Source of the DNA: Arthrobacter sunyaminii
GTDB taxonomy: Bacteria > Actinomycetota > Actinomycetes > Actinomycetales > Micrococcaceae
Length of the DNA: 64,000 nt
Direction of reading: 5' to 3'
Assembly (NCBI RefSeq): GCF_018866305.1
Contig: NZ_CP076456.1
Span: 992,001 to 1,056,000, forward strand
Made by a program: the position numbers and the translations under genes. Below, piece by piece: positions 27,095 through 35,238 of the stretch. Position 1 is the first letter of the stretch. Each line of letters opens with the position of its first letter. The notes beneath the pieces were generated by a model. That model did not search any database and was not told the origin of the DNA. It saw only the letters and a program-made list of their open reading frames with translations.

Positions 27095-28315
27095 GTGGCT
27101 GAGAAAATCAAGGTTGTGGGTTCTGTAGTAGAACTCGACGGCGACGAGATGACCCGCATCATCTGGCAGTTCATCAAGGATCGCCTGATCAACCCGTACC
27201 TGGACGTAGACCTGAAGTACTACGACCTCTCCATTCAGAACCGCGATGCAACCGATGACCAGGTCACCATTGACGCTGCCAACGCCATCAAGGAACACGG
27301 CGTAGGCGTCAAGTGCGCCACCATCACCCCCGACGAAGCACGCGTCGAGGAATTCGGCCTGAAGAAGATGTGGGTCTCCCCGAACGGAACCATCCGCAAC
27401 ATCCTGGGCGGCGTGGTCTTCCGCGAACCGATCATCATCTCCAACATCCCGCGCCTGGTCCCGGGCTGGAACAAGCCGATCATCATCGGCCGCCACGCCC
27501 ACGGCGACCAGTACAAGGCCACGAACTTCAAGGTTCCCGGTGCCGGTACCCTGACGCTGACCTACACGCCGGCCGACGGCAGCGAAGAAATCAAGCAGCA
27601 GGTTGTTACGTACAACGAAGATGGCGGCGTCGCCATGGGTATGTACAACTTCAACGATTCCATCAAGGACTTCGCCCGCGCTTCCTTCGCCTACGGCCTG
27701 CAGCGCAACTACCCGGTGTACCTCTCCACGAAGAACACCATCCTGAAGGCCTACGACGGCCAGTTCAAGGACCTGTTCCAGGAAGTCTTCGACGCCGAGT
27801 TCAAGGACCAGTTCGAAGCAGCCGGCCTCACCTACGAGCACCGCCTGATCGATGACATGGTTGCCTCCGCGATGAAGTGGGAAGGCGGCTACGTCTGGGC
27901 CTGCAAGAACTACGACGGCGACGTCCAGTCCGACACCGTTGCACAGGGCTTCGGCTCGCTGGGCCTGATGACCTCCGTGCTGATGACCCCGGACGGCAAG
28001 ACCGTTGAGGCCGAAGCTGCACACGGCACGGTGACCCGTCACTACCGCCAGCACCAGCAGGGCAAGCCCACCTCCACGAACCCGATCGCCTCGATCTTCG
28101 CGTGGACCCGTGGCCTGATGCACCGCGGCAAGCTGGATAACACCCCCGAGGTCATCAACTTCGCCGAGACCCTTGAAGACGTTGTCATCAAGACGGTCGA
28201 GTCCGGCAAGATGACCAAGGACCTGGCTGCACTGGTTGGCCCGGACCAGGCATACCTGACCACCGAGGAATTCCTCGCTGAGCTGGATGCCAACCTGAAG
28301 ACCCGCCTGGGCTAA
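27095..28315 (+). CDS. icd: NADP-dependent isocitrate dehydrogenase (dimeric, eukaryotic type)
   Basis: Oxidative decarboxylation of isocitrate to 2-oxoglutarate. 406 residues from a GTG at 27095 with AAGGAGA five bases upstream; longer in-frame starts lack homology. The start [29 protein letters not shown] with substrate-binding residues, the KYDG-like KAYDGQFKD and the C-terminal [20 protein letters not shown] match type II homodimeric NADP-IDH, related to mitochondrial and cytosolic eukaryotic enzymes, not the E. coli type. Followed by a strong terminator. Confidence 0.96.
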   Translation: MAEKIKVVGSVVELDGDEMTRIIWQFIKDRLINPYLDVDLKYYDLSIQNRDATDDQVTIDAANAIKEHGVGVKCATITPDEARVEEFGLKKMWVSPNGTIRNILGGVVFREPIIISNIPRLVPGWNKPIIIGRHAHGDQYKATNFKVPGAGTLTLTYTPADGSEEIKQQVVTYNEDGGVAMGMYNFNDSIKDFARASFAYGLQRNYPVYLSTKNTILKAYDGQFKDLFQEVFDAEFKDQFEAAGLTYEHRLIDDMVASAMKWEGGYVWACKNYDGDVQSDTVAQGFGSLGLMTSVLMTPDGKTVEAEAAHGTVTRHYRQHQQGKPTSTNPIASIFAWTRGLMHRGKLDNTPEVINFAETLEDVVIKTVESGKMTKDLAALVGPDQAYLTTEEFLAELDANLKTRLG

Positions 28316-28331
28316 TACTCAGCATTTTCAG

Positions 28332-28374
28332 CGACGACGGCGCCCCACCTTTCGCAGGTGGGGCGCCGTCGTCG
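28332..28374. terminator. Bidirectional terminator between icd and hsp20
   Basis: An 18-bp perfect stem (28333-28350 with 28356-28373), extended by one pair on each side, encloses the loop TTCGC. GC-rich core and position between convergent genes mark it as a shared terminator. Confidence 0.92.
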
Positions 28375-28391
28375 TTCAGGTCAGGGCTTCG

Positions 28392-28949
28392 CTAAATGCC
28401 GGAGCCCTGGTCGCCCGAGGAGCCGGAGCCGGAGGAACCGGAGCCCATGGAGCCGCCGGACGATCCCGAGCCCACGGACCCGGAGCTGCTCGAGGTTGAC
28501 GAGGTCACCGACTCGGAGCTGGACTGGCCGCTGATAGTGTTCTCGTCCTTGTAGGAGGAGGACACCTCAATCTTGCGCGGTTTGGCCCGCTCGCTGACCG
28601 GAATCAGGACGCTGAGCACACCGTTCTCGTACTTGGCGGAGATGCCGTCAATATCGATTCCCTGCCCAAGGTTGAGCTGGCGCAGGAAGGTGCCGGATTC
28701 CCGTTCCCGGGTCAGCCAGGTGACGGTGTCGGAAGCCTGGATGGTGCGCTCTGCCCGGATGGTCAGCAGCTGGCCGTCCACATCCACGTCAACCGAGCCC
28801 GGATCGATGCCCGGAAGATCGGCATTCAGGATGTAGTGGTCGCCCTCGCGGTAAAGATCGATGGGCATCAGCCGCAGCCGCTGCCGGGGATCCAGCAGGG
28901 CTCCTGCCATCCGGTCAAGCTCGCGGAACGGATCGAACTTCATGGCCAT
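28392..28949 (-). CDS. Hsp20/alpha-crystallin small heat-shock protein
   Basis: 185 residues. The alpha-crystallin domain runs from about residue 28 to 125 (DLYREGDHYILNADLPGIDP, then RERESGTFLRQLNLGQGID, then NGVLSVLIPVSE, the I/V-x-I/V-type anchor lying in this strand). ATP-independent holdase that binds unfolding proteins. Several start codons lie together (28958, 28955, 28949, 28943); AAGGAG favours the ATG at 28949. The C-terminal 50 residues are almost only Ser and Gly (SSTSSSSGSVGSGSSGG), an unusual disordered tail. HAIR and CIRCE operators lie upstream. Confidence 0.93.
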   Translation of the reverse strand: MAMKFDPFRELDRMAGALLDPRQRLRLMPIDLYREGDHYILNADLPGIDPGSVDVDVDGQLLTIRAERTIQASDTVTWLTRERESGTFLRQLNLGQGIDIDGISAKYENGVLSVLIPVSERAKPRKIEVSSSYKDENTISGQSSSESVTSSTSSSSGSVGSGSSGGSMGSGSSGSGSSGDQGSGI

Positions 28950-29021
28950 TATCATCAACTCCTTTTACGCCCACCTGCTGGGCAGGCGAATCATTTTTCG
29001 GAACTTCAGAAGGGTCGATAA

Positions 29022-29042
29022 CTTGAGTCACCTCGACTCAAG
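29022..29042 (-). promoter_or_regulatory. HAIR operator (HspR binding site) of hsp20
   Basis: CTTGAGT at 29022-29028, seven bases, ACTCAAG at 29036-29042: a perfect HspR-associated inverted repeat. HspR represses heat-shock genes of actinobacteria in complex with DnaK. It sits about 75 bases upstream of the hsp20 start. Confidence 0.93.
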
Positions 29043-29054
29043 GATGAAATTAGG

Positions 29055-29081
29055 TTAGCACTCACCCTTAATGAGTGCCAG
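29055..29081 (-). promoter_or_regulatory. CIRCE-like operator (HrcA binding site) of hsp20
   Basis: TTAGCACTC (29055-29063), nine bases, then GAGTGCCAG (29073-29081). The left arm matches CIRCE exactly, the right arm matches the first six of nine bases. It lies 12 bases beyond the HAIR box, so hsp20 is probably under both HspR and HrcA. Confidence 0.82.
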
Positions 29082-29142
29082 AACCAACCACGAAAAAAGA
29101 CTCGAGCAGTCCAGAATTGGTGATGGCGGGCGGTGTGGCCCG

Positions 29143-30612
29143 TTAATCGACCGGCCATTCGTGGACAGGAGCATTGGAATGCATGTTTTCCCAGTATTTC
29201 CGGGTGAGCTCAGCCAGCGCGGCCCTGCGTTCCATGCCCTCGCTCTCCAGCCGGCGCAGGTACGAGATCTGCCACGAGGCCCCGTTCTGCTCGGTGCGGG
29301 CGCGTTCGCGGATAACATCCAGATAGCGCTCGATCAGCTCCTGATCCACCCCCAGTTCGCGGAGTCCCAGGGCAGCCTGAGGAACCAGATGCCTGATGAC
29401 CAGTTCAGCGACGGGAATTTCGCCGATGCCGGGCCAATAGACCGTTGCTTCCAAACCATTGCGGGCGCAGGACAAAAAGTTGTCTGCGGCGCTCTTGAAG
29501 GCGAGCCTGGTCCACAACGGCCGTTCGGCCGTGCGCAGATGCTGGACCATGCCGTAAAAGAAGGCGGCGTTGGCCACCACATCAAGGACCGTGGGACCGG
29601 CGGGGAGGACCCGGTTTTCCAAGCGGAGATTGGGCGTGTGCTCGCCGGGGTCATAAATCGGCCGGTTCCACCTGTAGACCGTGCCGTTGTGCAGGCGAAG
29701 CTCCGGGAGAAGCGGCGCGCCGGCCGGGGTGGAACCTCCGCTGCTGCGTGAGAGTTCCGGAAGCAGTGCGGGAAAATACCGCACGTTCTCTTCGAAGAGA
29801 TCAAAGATTGAGGTGATCCACCGTTCCCCAAACCAAACCCGGGGGCGGACGCCCTGATTGCGCATCTCCGGCGGGCGGGTATCGATGGCCTGCTTGAAGA
29901 GTTCCACGCGGGTCTCATGCCACAGGATGTGTTCCATAAAGATGGGGGAGTTGGCCGCAAGGGCAATTTGCGGTGCAGCAATGATCTGGGCGGCGTTCCA
30001 AGCGGGGGCGAAGTCCTCCGGGCTCACTTCCAGATGCAGCTGCACCGAGGTGCACGCTGCTTCAGGAGCAATGTTCTTGGCGTAGAAGGCCAGCGATTCC
30101 TCCCCGCGGAGATCAATATGCACGTCTTCACCGCGGGCCTGAAGCACCGAAGTGTTCAGCGCGGCGTAGCGCTTGCCGGCGCTTAGCCATTCCTTGTTCT
30201 CCAGCAGATTGGGGCGCAGCGTCGGCAGAATGCCGGTCATGAGGATTTCGGTTTTGACCTCCGCCGCCCTGGCATCAGCCCGGTTGAGCTGCATCCGCAG
30301 GCTGTCCTCAAGCTCCCTCAGGCCGGAACCGCCAACGGCCAGCGCCGGATGGTTCATTTCGATGTTGAAGGCGCCGATTTCGGTCTGGAATGCGGGATCG
30401 GCAATCTGCTCCAGCACGGCTGCATTGCGCAGCGCGGGGGAGAAATCCTGGTTTGTCAGGTTCAACTCCAGCTCGAGACCGATGCTGGCGGTATCAGCGA
30501 ATGACGCCGTTGAGAGGTATCCGGCAAATCGGTCGAGGTTTTCAAGGAGCCGCTGGCGGTACCTCGTCCGCTGCTCCCTGCTGTACGTTTTATTGTTGAC
30601 TTCGGCGCCCAT
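29143..30612 (-). CDS. Glutamate-cysteine ligase family protein (GCS2-like)
   Basis: 489 residues from the ATG at 30612; an upstream ATG at 30696 would add 28 residues without family features. MGAEVNNKTYSREQRTRYR, SIGLELELNL, TEIGAFNIEMNH and SVQLHLEVSPEDF are the conserved ATP-grasp-like ligase motifs of this actinobacterial group. The family joins amino acids through a gamma-carboxyl group or similar; since actinobacteria make mycothiol, true glutathione synthesis is unlikely and substrate stays open. TATCTT lies six bases before the ATG, suggesting a leaderless message. Confidence 0.8.
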   Translation of the reverse strand: MGAEVNNKTYSREQRTRYRQRLLENLDRFAGYLSTASFADTASIGLELELNLTNQDFSPALRNAAVLEQIADPAFQTEIGAFNIEMNHPALAVGGSGLRELEDSLRMQLNRADARAAEVKTEILMTGILPTLRPNLLENKEWLSAGKRYAALNTSVLQARGEDVHIDLRGEESLAFYAKNIAPEAACTSVQLHLEVSPEDFAPAWNAAQIIAAPQIALAANSPIFMEHILWHETRVELFKQAIDTRPPEMRNQGVRPRVWFGERWITSIFDLFEENVRYFPALLPELSRSSGGSTPAGAPLLPELRLHNGTVYRWNRPIYDPGEHTPNLRLENRVLPAGPTVLDVVANAAFFYGMVQHLRTAERPLWTRLAFKSAADNFLSCARNGLEATVYWPGIGEIPVAELVIRHLVPQAALGLRELGVDQELIERYLDVIRERARTEQNGASWQISYLRRLESEGMERRAALAELTRKYWENMHSNAPVHEWPVD

Positions 30613-30706
30613 CGTCTGAAGATAACCATGGGCGCCGAAGGATGTATAGCGTGGGCCGAGAGATGAGACGAATTGGCGCGGCCCGCCAAACGGCATCCCC
30701 TTGGGG

Positions 30707-31246
30707 TCAGGACTGCAGCAGGCCCTTCAGGACGTTGGAGGTACGCTGCATTTCGCCGTGCTGAGCGCCCATCACAATGACAGCTCCCGAAAAGACGGGA
30801 ATGCACCACTGGACTACTTTCAGCTGCCGCTGGGCTGACTGCAGTTCCTTGGAGGTGCCGGGGTTTGGCTCGGTGGCACCGGCAGCGCCTTCTTCGGAGT
30901 ACTTGTCAACCTTCCGCCCCAGCAACCCGGCGTAGAAGGTTGCCAGTGCCCCGACAACGGTCACGGCGGTCTTATAGACGGTGAGGGTACCCACGCCGTC
31001 CTGCTTGGCAACGCGGCCCTTGTTCTCTCCGATGATGGCCAACCCAGCCAAAAAGTGGCCAATGATGGCGGCCGACTGCAGCGGAGCCCATTTTTTCCAT
31101 CCCAGGCTGGAAAGCCGGGTGCGCTCCGCGGGGTCCTTGGCTTCTGCTGCGGCGCCGTTGAGGCCGACTGCCCCCATCAGCGAACCGCCGAACCAGGCGC
31201 CTGCCGTGAGGTCATGCACGGACCGGGCAAACAAATTTCCTGCCAC
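30707..31246 (-). CDS. Putative membrane protein of unknown function
   Basis: 179 residues from a GTG at 31246 with AAGGGAGA upstream. Hydrophobic segments lie near residues 14-30, 55-75, 92-112 and 150-170; a charged loop follows the third (GRKVDKYSEEGAAGATEP). The N-terminus NLFARSVHDLTAGAWFGGSL is seen in a family of small actinobacterial membrane proteins without known role. Upstream of the GCS2-like gene on the same strand with a 94-bp gap. Confidence 0.7.
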   Translation of the reverse strand: MAGNLFARSVHDLTAGAWFGGSLMGAVGLNGAAAEAKDPAERTRLSSLGWKKWAPLQSAAIIGHFLAGLAIIGENKGRVAKQDGVGTLTVYKTAVTVVGALATFYAGLLGRKVDKYSEEGAAGATEPNPGTSKELQSAQRQLKVVQWCIPVFSGAVIVMGAQHGEMQRTSNVLKGLLQS

Positions 31247-31391
31247 TGGAATCTCCCTTTGATGTCGGATTTCGCACGGTCGAACCTGTCGGCTCGAAGC
31301 AGTTGCCGCCCAGGGGTTGGGCGGGCGGCAGCCGTCCGGCCAGCGAATCATGCAGTCACGAACAAGCACAAGGGCAACCGCATCAATCGGT

Positions 31392-31407
31392 ACTAAGGCG
31401 GCTTAGT
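31392..31407. promoter_or_regulatory. Palindrome upstream of the stress operon
   Basis: ACTAAG-N4-CTTAGT lies in an AT-rich stretch about 110 bases before the first operon gene, with further CTTAT/ACTAAG-like sequence to about 31440. Operator function is inferred from symmetry only. Confidence 0.35.
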
Positions 31408-31515
31408 TCCACTTTACTTGCTTATACTAAGTGTGCTTATGATTGGGGCAGCCAGTAGAGAAGATCCTCTTCTACAGGATTCTGATTCTTCATCCATAGC
31501 GATTCAGGAGAAAGA

Positions 31516-32325
31516 GTGACGATGACAGACAACGTATGGCCCAAAGAAGGAAGCCACGCCGCCAGCCCGATGCAGGGCGGACCGGCTGACACCAAGTCCG
31601 CGAAAGCGGGAGCGGCCAAAGACGAGGCTGCCGGAGTTGCCCGGGATGCTGCCGGCAGCGCTCAGCATGTAGCAGAAACCGCTAAGTCGGAAGCAGCCGG
31701 AGTTGCTTCTGAAGCAGCAGCAAGCGCCAAGGACCTTCTGAATCAGGCGCGCAGCGACCTCACGGAGCAGGCCGGCGCCCAGCAGCAGAAGGTAGCCGAA
31801 GGTCTGCGCACCATGGCGGGCGAATTGCAGTCCATGGCAGACAACTCCGACCAGTCCGGCGTGGCCACTGATCTGGTCCGTCAGGCGGCGGACCGTTCAT
31901 CATCAGTCGCCTCCTGGCTGGACAACCGCACTCCCGGCTCGCTGGTTGACGAGGTCAAGGGCTTCGCGCGGCAGCGTCCGGTTGCCTTCCTTGCCCTTGC
32001 CGCGGGCGCCGGTTTCCTTGCGGGCCGCATAAACAAGGGCCTGAGTGCCGGAGTGCCGGATTCAGCCGCAGCACACCCGGCTGCAGGGACCCGTCCCGCC
32101 GGAACCGTCAGTACCCCGGAAACGATCTACCCGCCCGAGCCCCCCGTGCAGCCCACTTACGCGGCAGGCACGGGCGACGTAAATCCCGGCGGTGTTGTCG
32201 ATGATCCTTTCACCACGGAACCCACCGTTCCGGCAGGATTGCCCCCGGTATCCGATGATCAGCTGCCCGGTGCCGGAACCCGCGGAACCCAGGCCAATGA
32301 TCCGTTTAGCGGTGGTCGGCACTGA
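31516..32325 (+). CDS. Ala-rich helical envelope/stress protein
   Basis: 269 residues, starting at GTG 31516 (AGGAG five bases before) or ATG 31522. Residues 25-100 are amphipathic Ala/Lys/Glu/Gln helix with repeated EAAGVA-like units (AKDEAAGVARDAAGS, AKSEAAGVASEAAAS), resembling apolipoprotein or LEA-type proteins. A single membrane segment follows (about 152-170, PVAFLALAAGAGFLAGRI) and then a Pro-rich tail. First gene of a three-gene operon with a holin-X-type and a DUF3618 protein, an arrangement typical of actinobacterial envelope stress clusters. Exact role unknown. Confidence 0.7.
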   Translation: MTMTDNVWPKEGSHAASPMQGGPADTKSAKAGAAKDEAAGVARDAAGSAQHVAETAKSEAAGVASEAAASAKDLLNQARSDLTEQAGAQQQKVAEGLRTMAGELQSMADNSDQSGVATDLVRQAADRSSSVASWLDNRTPGSLVDEVKGFARQRPVAFLALAAGAGFLAGRINKGLSAGVPDSAAAHPAAGTRPAGTVSTPETIYPPEPPVQPTYAAGTGDVNPGGVVDDPFTTEPTVPAGLPPVSDDQLPGAGTRGTQANDPFSGGRH

Positions 32326-32744
32326 TGAGTACCGAAATCCCCGAACCGCCCCCCACCAAAGCCGAAACCACCTCCCTGGGTGACCTCCTTGGCCAAGTGA
32401 CCGCTGATATGTCGACCCTCATGCGCCAGGAAGTTGAGCTGGCCAAGGTTGAACTGAAGCAGTCAGCCACCAAGGCAGGAAAGGGAGCAGGCATGTTCGC
32501 CGGCGCCGCACTTGCCGGATATTTCGTCCTGCTGTTTCTGTCCATCACCCTCTGGCAGGCGCTCGGCGACCTGATCGGCCTTGGCTGGTCGGCGCTCGTC
32601 GTTGCCGTGATCTGGGCAATCGTCGCAGCCATTCTGGCCATGCGCGGCCGCACGGAAATGCGGAAGATCAAAGGCATGCCGCAGACCTCGGAGACGCTGC
32701 AGGAAATTCCCGGAACCCTGAAACCGAATGAGGACGCACGATGA
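32325..32744 (+). CDS. Phage holin family (Holin-X type) membrane protein
   Basis: 139 residues. The N-terminal GDLLGQVTADMSTLMRQEVELAKVELKQSA helix and two hydrophobic helices (about 60-80 and 90-108) fit the actinobacterial Holin-X superfamily, chromosomal proteins not linked to phage lysis. The ATG overlaps the previous stop by 1 bp and the gene overlaps the next by 4 bp, so translation is coupled across the operon. Confidence 0.82.
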   Translation: MSTEIPEPPPTKAETTSLGDLLGQVTADMSTLMRQEVELAKVELKQSATKAGKGAGMFAGAALAGYFVLLFLSITLWQALGDLIGLGWSALVVAVIWAIVAAILAMRGRTEMRKIKGMPQTSETLQEIPGTLKPNEDAR

Positions 32745-33337
32745 GCGAAAATCCCGACGCAATACGCGCAGACATTGAAGAAACCCGCCGCCGGCTCGGA
32801 AGCAACGTGGATGCCGTGGCCGATAAGGTGACCCCGTCCCACATTGTCCAGCGACAGACGGACAAGGTGAAGGATGCGGTGTTCGGTGTGAAGGACAAAG
32901 TGATGGGAGCAGCAGATCAGATGACTGACAAAGTACAGTCCGGTACAGGTACGGCATCGGACGGCATGAGCCGCGCAGGCTCCGCAGTGGGCGATGCCCC
33001 GCACAAGCTTGCAGGCAAAGCCCAGGGCAACCCGATGGCGGCAGGGCTCATTGCCTTCGGCGCCGGACTGCTGGCAGCCTCCCTTATTCCTGCCAGCGAG
33101 AAGGAACGCGTCGCTGCGGACAACCTGAAGACAGCGGCGGAGCCCCTGACCAACCAGGTTGCCGACGCGGCCAAGAACGTTGCCCAGGGACTCAAGGAGC
33201 CGGCGCAGGAAGCCATGGAAAACGTGAAGGCAACGGCCACCGAAGCGGCGCAGAACGTGCAGCAAGAGGGCCAGAGTGCTGCCGGCGACGTAAAAAACAA
33301 GGCAGCGGATGCGAAGGACAACGTTCGCGGCACCTAA
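32741..33337 (+). CDS. DUF3618 domain-containing protein
   Basis: 198 residues beginning with the DUF3618 signature: DAIRADIEETRRRLGSNVDA. A long Ala/Lys/Asp helical part follows, with a single hydrophobic stretch (about 102-120, AAGLIAFGAGLLAASLIPA), and a C-terminal repeat-like helix (KEPAQEAMENVKATATEAAQ). Probably a membrane-associated structural protein acting with the two preceding gene products. Followed by a strong terminator. Confidence 0.85.
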   Translation: MSENPDAIRADIEETRRRLGSNVDAVADKVTPSHIVQRQTDKVKDAVFGVKDKVMGAADQMTDKVQSGTGTASDGMSRAGSAVGDAPHKLAGKAQGNPMAAGLIAFGAGLLAASLIPASEKERVAADNLKTAAEPLTNQVADAAKNVAQGLKEPAQEAMENVKATATEAAQNVQQEGQSAAGDVKNKAADAKDNVRGT

Positions 33338-33380
33338 TCCCTCAACCGGTGCGCAGTGCACTGGACTGAAGCAGACGCAC

Positions 33381-33420
33381 ACAGCGGCCCCGCATATTTG
33401 CGGGGCCGCTGTTCTGTGCG
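33381..33420 (+). terminator. Terminator of the stress operon
   Basis: ACAGCGGCCCCGCA (33381-33394) pairs perfectly with TGCGGGGCCGCTGT (33399-33412) around TATT, followed by TCTGTG. Confidence 0.88.
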
Positions 33421-33439
33421 GGCGTTTTCCTGTGACCGG

Positions 33440-34525
33440 CTAGAGGGTCCTGGCCGGAAAATCGTTCGCGTAGCGCACACCCATCTGGCTCCGGGCTTCG
33501 TCGAACAGGCGCATGGAAGCCAGCGAATGCTCCCAGCTCATGGTCGGGGATTCCAGCAGGCCGGACTGGATGCAGCGGGTGACTTCCCGCAATTCGTAGG
33601 TGTACCCGTTGCCCACTTGGCGGAATCTTTCCACCCTGCGCTCACCCAGATGGGGCTGGATGGTCAGTTCCACCGGGTTGTGCAGCGGTGCGCCCGTCCG
33701 CAGCCAGCCTTTGCTCCCCGCGATGGTGCCGGTGCGGGTGTGCGCGGCCACCAGGGAGGACATCAACTGGGCCGAGGCTCCTGACCGATAGTTCAGGAGC
33801 AGGGCGTTCTGAGTATCAATGCCGTCTCCGTTTACGGCGCCGACGGCCGTAACACCATCCGGATAGCCCAGCGCTCCCACTGCCAGCGTCAGGGGATACA
33901 CGCTCAGGTCCAGCAGAGCTCCGCCGCCGGACTCGGGGTTCCAAAGCCGGCTTGCCGGGTCAGGCGGCGAGGGGAACCCCAGATCCGCCTGCACCCAGCG
34001 CACTTCCCCCAGCTCGCCGCTGACCAGGATCTCCCAGATGCGGTTGACGCACGGCAGAAACCGCGTCCAGACCGCCTCCATCAGGAACAGTCCACGGGAG
34101 GAGGCCAACGCTATGAGGTCTTCGGCTTCGCGCGCATTGATGGTGAGGGACTTTTCGCAGAGCACATGCTTTCCGCCGAGCAGCGCGGCGCGGGAGATCT
34201 CGTAGTGCTGGGCGTGCGGGGCCGCAACATAAACGACATCGACCTCCGGATCATCGATCAGGTGGTGGTAACCCCTGCCCCGGTCATCGTCGAAGTAGGA
34301 GCGGGTGAATCCGAAACGGTCGGCAAACTCCTCCGCGGAGTCCGGGTTGCGTGAACTTACGGCGTGCAGCACCGCATCTTCAAGCCTCGCGATGTCTTCA
34401 GTGACCTTCGCAGAGATGTTTCCTGTGGCAACCACGCCCCATCGGAGCACGCGGCCGGTTTTCTGAACCGGGCTGGGAGCCCCCTGGAAAACACACGGCG
34501 GCGTGGGAATGTACGGGGAATCCAT
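33440..34525 (-). CDS. Gfo/Idh/MocA-family oxidoreductase
   Basis: 361 residues. N-terminal Rossmann fold (RWGVVATGNISAKVTEDI at 28-45), then VYVAAPHAQHYEISRAALLGGKHVLCEKSLT with the conserved EK-S catalytic lysine motif, and a C-terminal beta domain with MEAVWTRFLP and GGGALLDLSVYPL. NAD(P)-dependent oxidation or reduction of a sugar, polyol or dihydrodiol; the MEAxW motif is like that of trans-dihydrodiol/D-xylose dehydrogenases. AGAGGA precedes the ATG. Stands alone. Confidence 0.88.
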   Translation of the reverse strand: MDSPYIPTPPCVFQGAPSPVQKTGRVLRWGVVATGNISAKVTEDIARLEDAVLHAVSSRNPDSAEEFADRFGFTRSYFDDDRGRGYHHLIDDPEVDVVYVAAPHAQHYEISRAALLGGKHVLCEKSLTINAREAEDLIALASSRGLFLMEAVWTRFLPCVNRIWEILVSGELGEVRWVQADLGFPSPPDPASRLWNPESGGGALLDLSVYPLTLAVGALGYPDGVTAVGAVNGDGIDTQNALLLNYRSGASAQLMSSLVAAHTRTGTIAGSKGWLRTGAPLHNPVELTIQPHLGERRVERFRQVGNGYTYELREVTRCIQSGLLESPTMSWEHSLASMRLFDEARSQMGVRYANDFPARTL

Positions 34526-34614
34526 GGTCCTCTTTTCCGAAGATCACCCACTGTAATCACAGACAGTGCATCAATCTAGGGGACAGCTGCCATGCAGCCG
34601 TCTCGAGGGAAAAA

Positions 34615-34648
34615 GAGCGGCCGGCGAGGACCGGCCGCTCCGCTTCCA
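34615..34648 (-). terminator. Rho-independent terminator of the carbonic anhydrase gene
   Basis: GAGCGGCCGG (34615-34624) pairs with CCGGCCGCTC (34631-34640); read on the minus strand the stem is followed by TTTTTCCC, the best U-tract terminator of this window. Confidence 0.9.
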
Positions 34649-34655
34649 GCTGCGG

Positions 34656-35180
34656 TCAGCCGGAGTGCACTGCCTCGCGGTGCGCGGCTGCTGTCTCCAC
34701 ATAACGAGCCGCATTTTGGCGGACGCCGTCGTACTCCTCATCGTTCAGCTGCCTGCGGACTTTGGCCGGGACGCCGGCCACCAGGGACCGGGGCGGAATG
34801 AGGGTTCCTTCCAGAACCACCGCGCCGGCCGCCACCAGCGACCCGGCGCCTACGACGGCACCGTTCATGATCGTGGCGCTCATGCCGATCAGGCAGTCGT
34901 CCTCGATGGTGCAGCCGTGAACTACGGCACTGTGGCCAACGCTGACACGCTGACCCACGGTGGTGGGGAACCCCGGATCAGCGTGCAGCACCACGTTGTC
35001 CTGCAGGTTGGTCCCGGCGCCTACCCGGATGGCGTTGGAATCCCCGCGGACACACACGCCGTAGAAAGCGCTGGACTCCGGCTCCATGACAACGTCGCCG
35101 ATGAGCGAGGCCGTGGGGGCGAGGAAAACGGACGGATCTGCCTGCGGGGTCTTGCCCCGGAATGTGATTACGTGTGCCAT
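34656..35180 (-). CDS. Gamma carbonic anhydrase family protein
   Basis: 174 residues forming a left-handed beta-helix of hexapeptide repeats. The three zinc-ligand histidines of the family are present: His66 (NVVLHAD), His83 (VGHSAVV) and His88 (VHGC). The DSNAIRVGAGTNLQDN segment carries the conserved Asn/Gln/Asp. Either a CO2 hydratase or a related acyltransferase-like protein (YrdA/PaaY type). TAGGCT ends six bases before the ATG, indicating a leaderless message. Confidence 0.9.
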   Translation of the reverse strand: MAHVITFRGKTPQADPSVFLAPTASLIGDVVMEPESSAFYGVCVRGDSNAIRVGAGTNLQDNVVLHADPGFPTTVGQRVSVGHSAVVHGCTIEDDCLIGMSATIMNGAVVGAGSLVAAGAVVLEGTLIPPRSLVAGVPAKVRRQLNDEEYDGVRQNAARYVETAAAHREAVHSG

Positions 35181-35238
35181 GGGGCCAGCCTAGCCGTACT
35201 CAAAGGGCCGGCCGCGGCGGCGGAGCCGGGGAAAGTCC

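Noticed and set aside
30613..30696. N-terminal extension of the GCS2-family ligase from the ATG at 30696
   Set aside because: The extra residues lack family similarity; conserved sequence begins at the ATG at 30612, which has its own -10-like box.
32325..32744. Prophage because of a holin-family protein
   Set aside because: Holin-X proteins are common chromosomal proteins in actinobacteria and no other phage gene is present.
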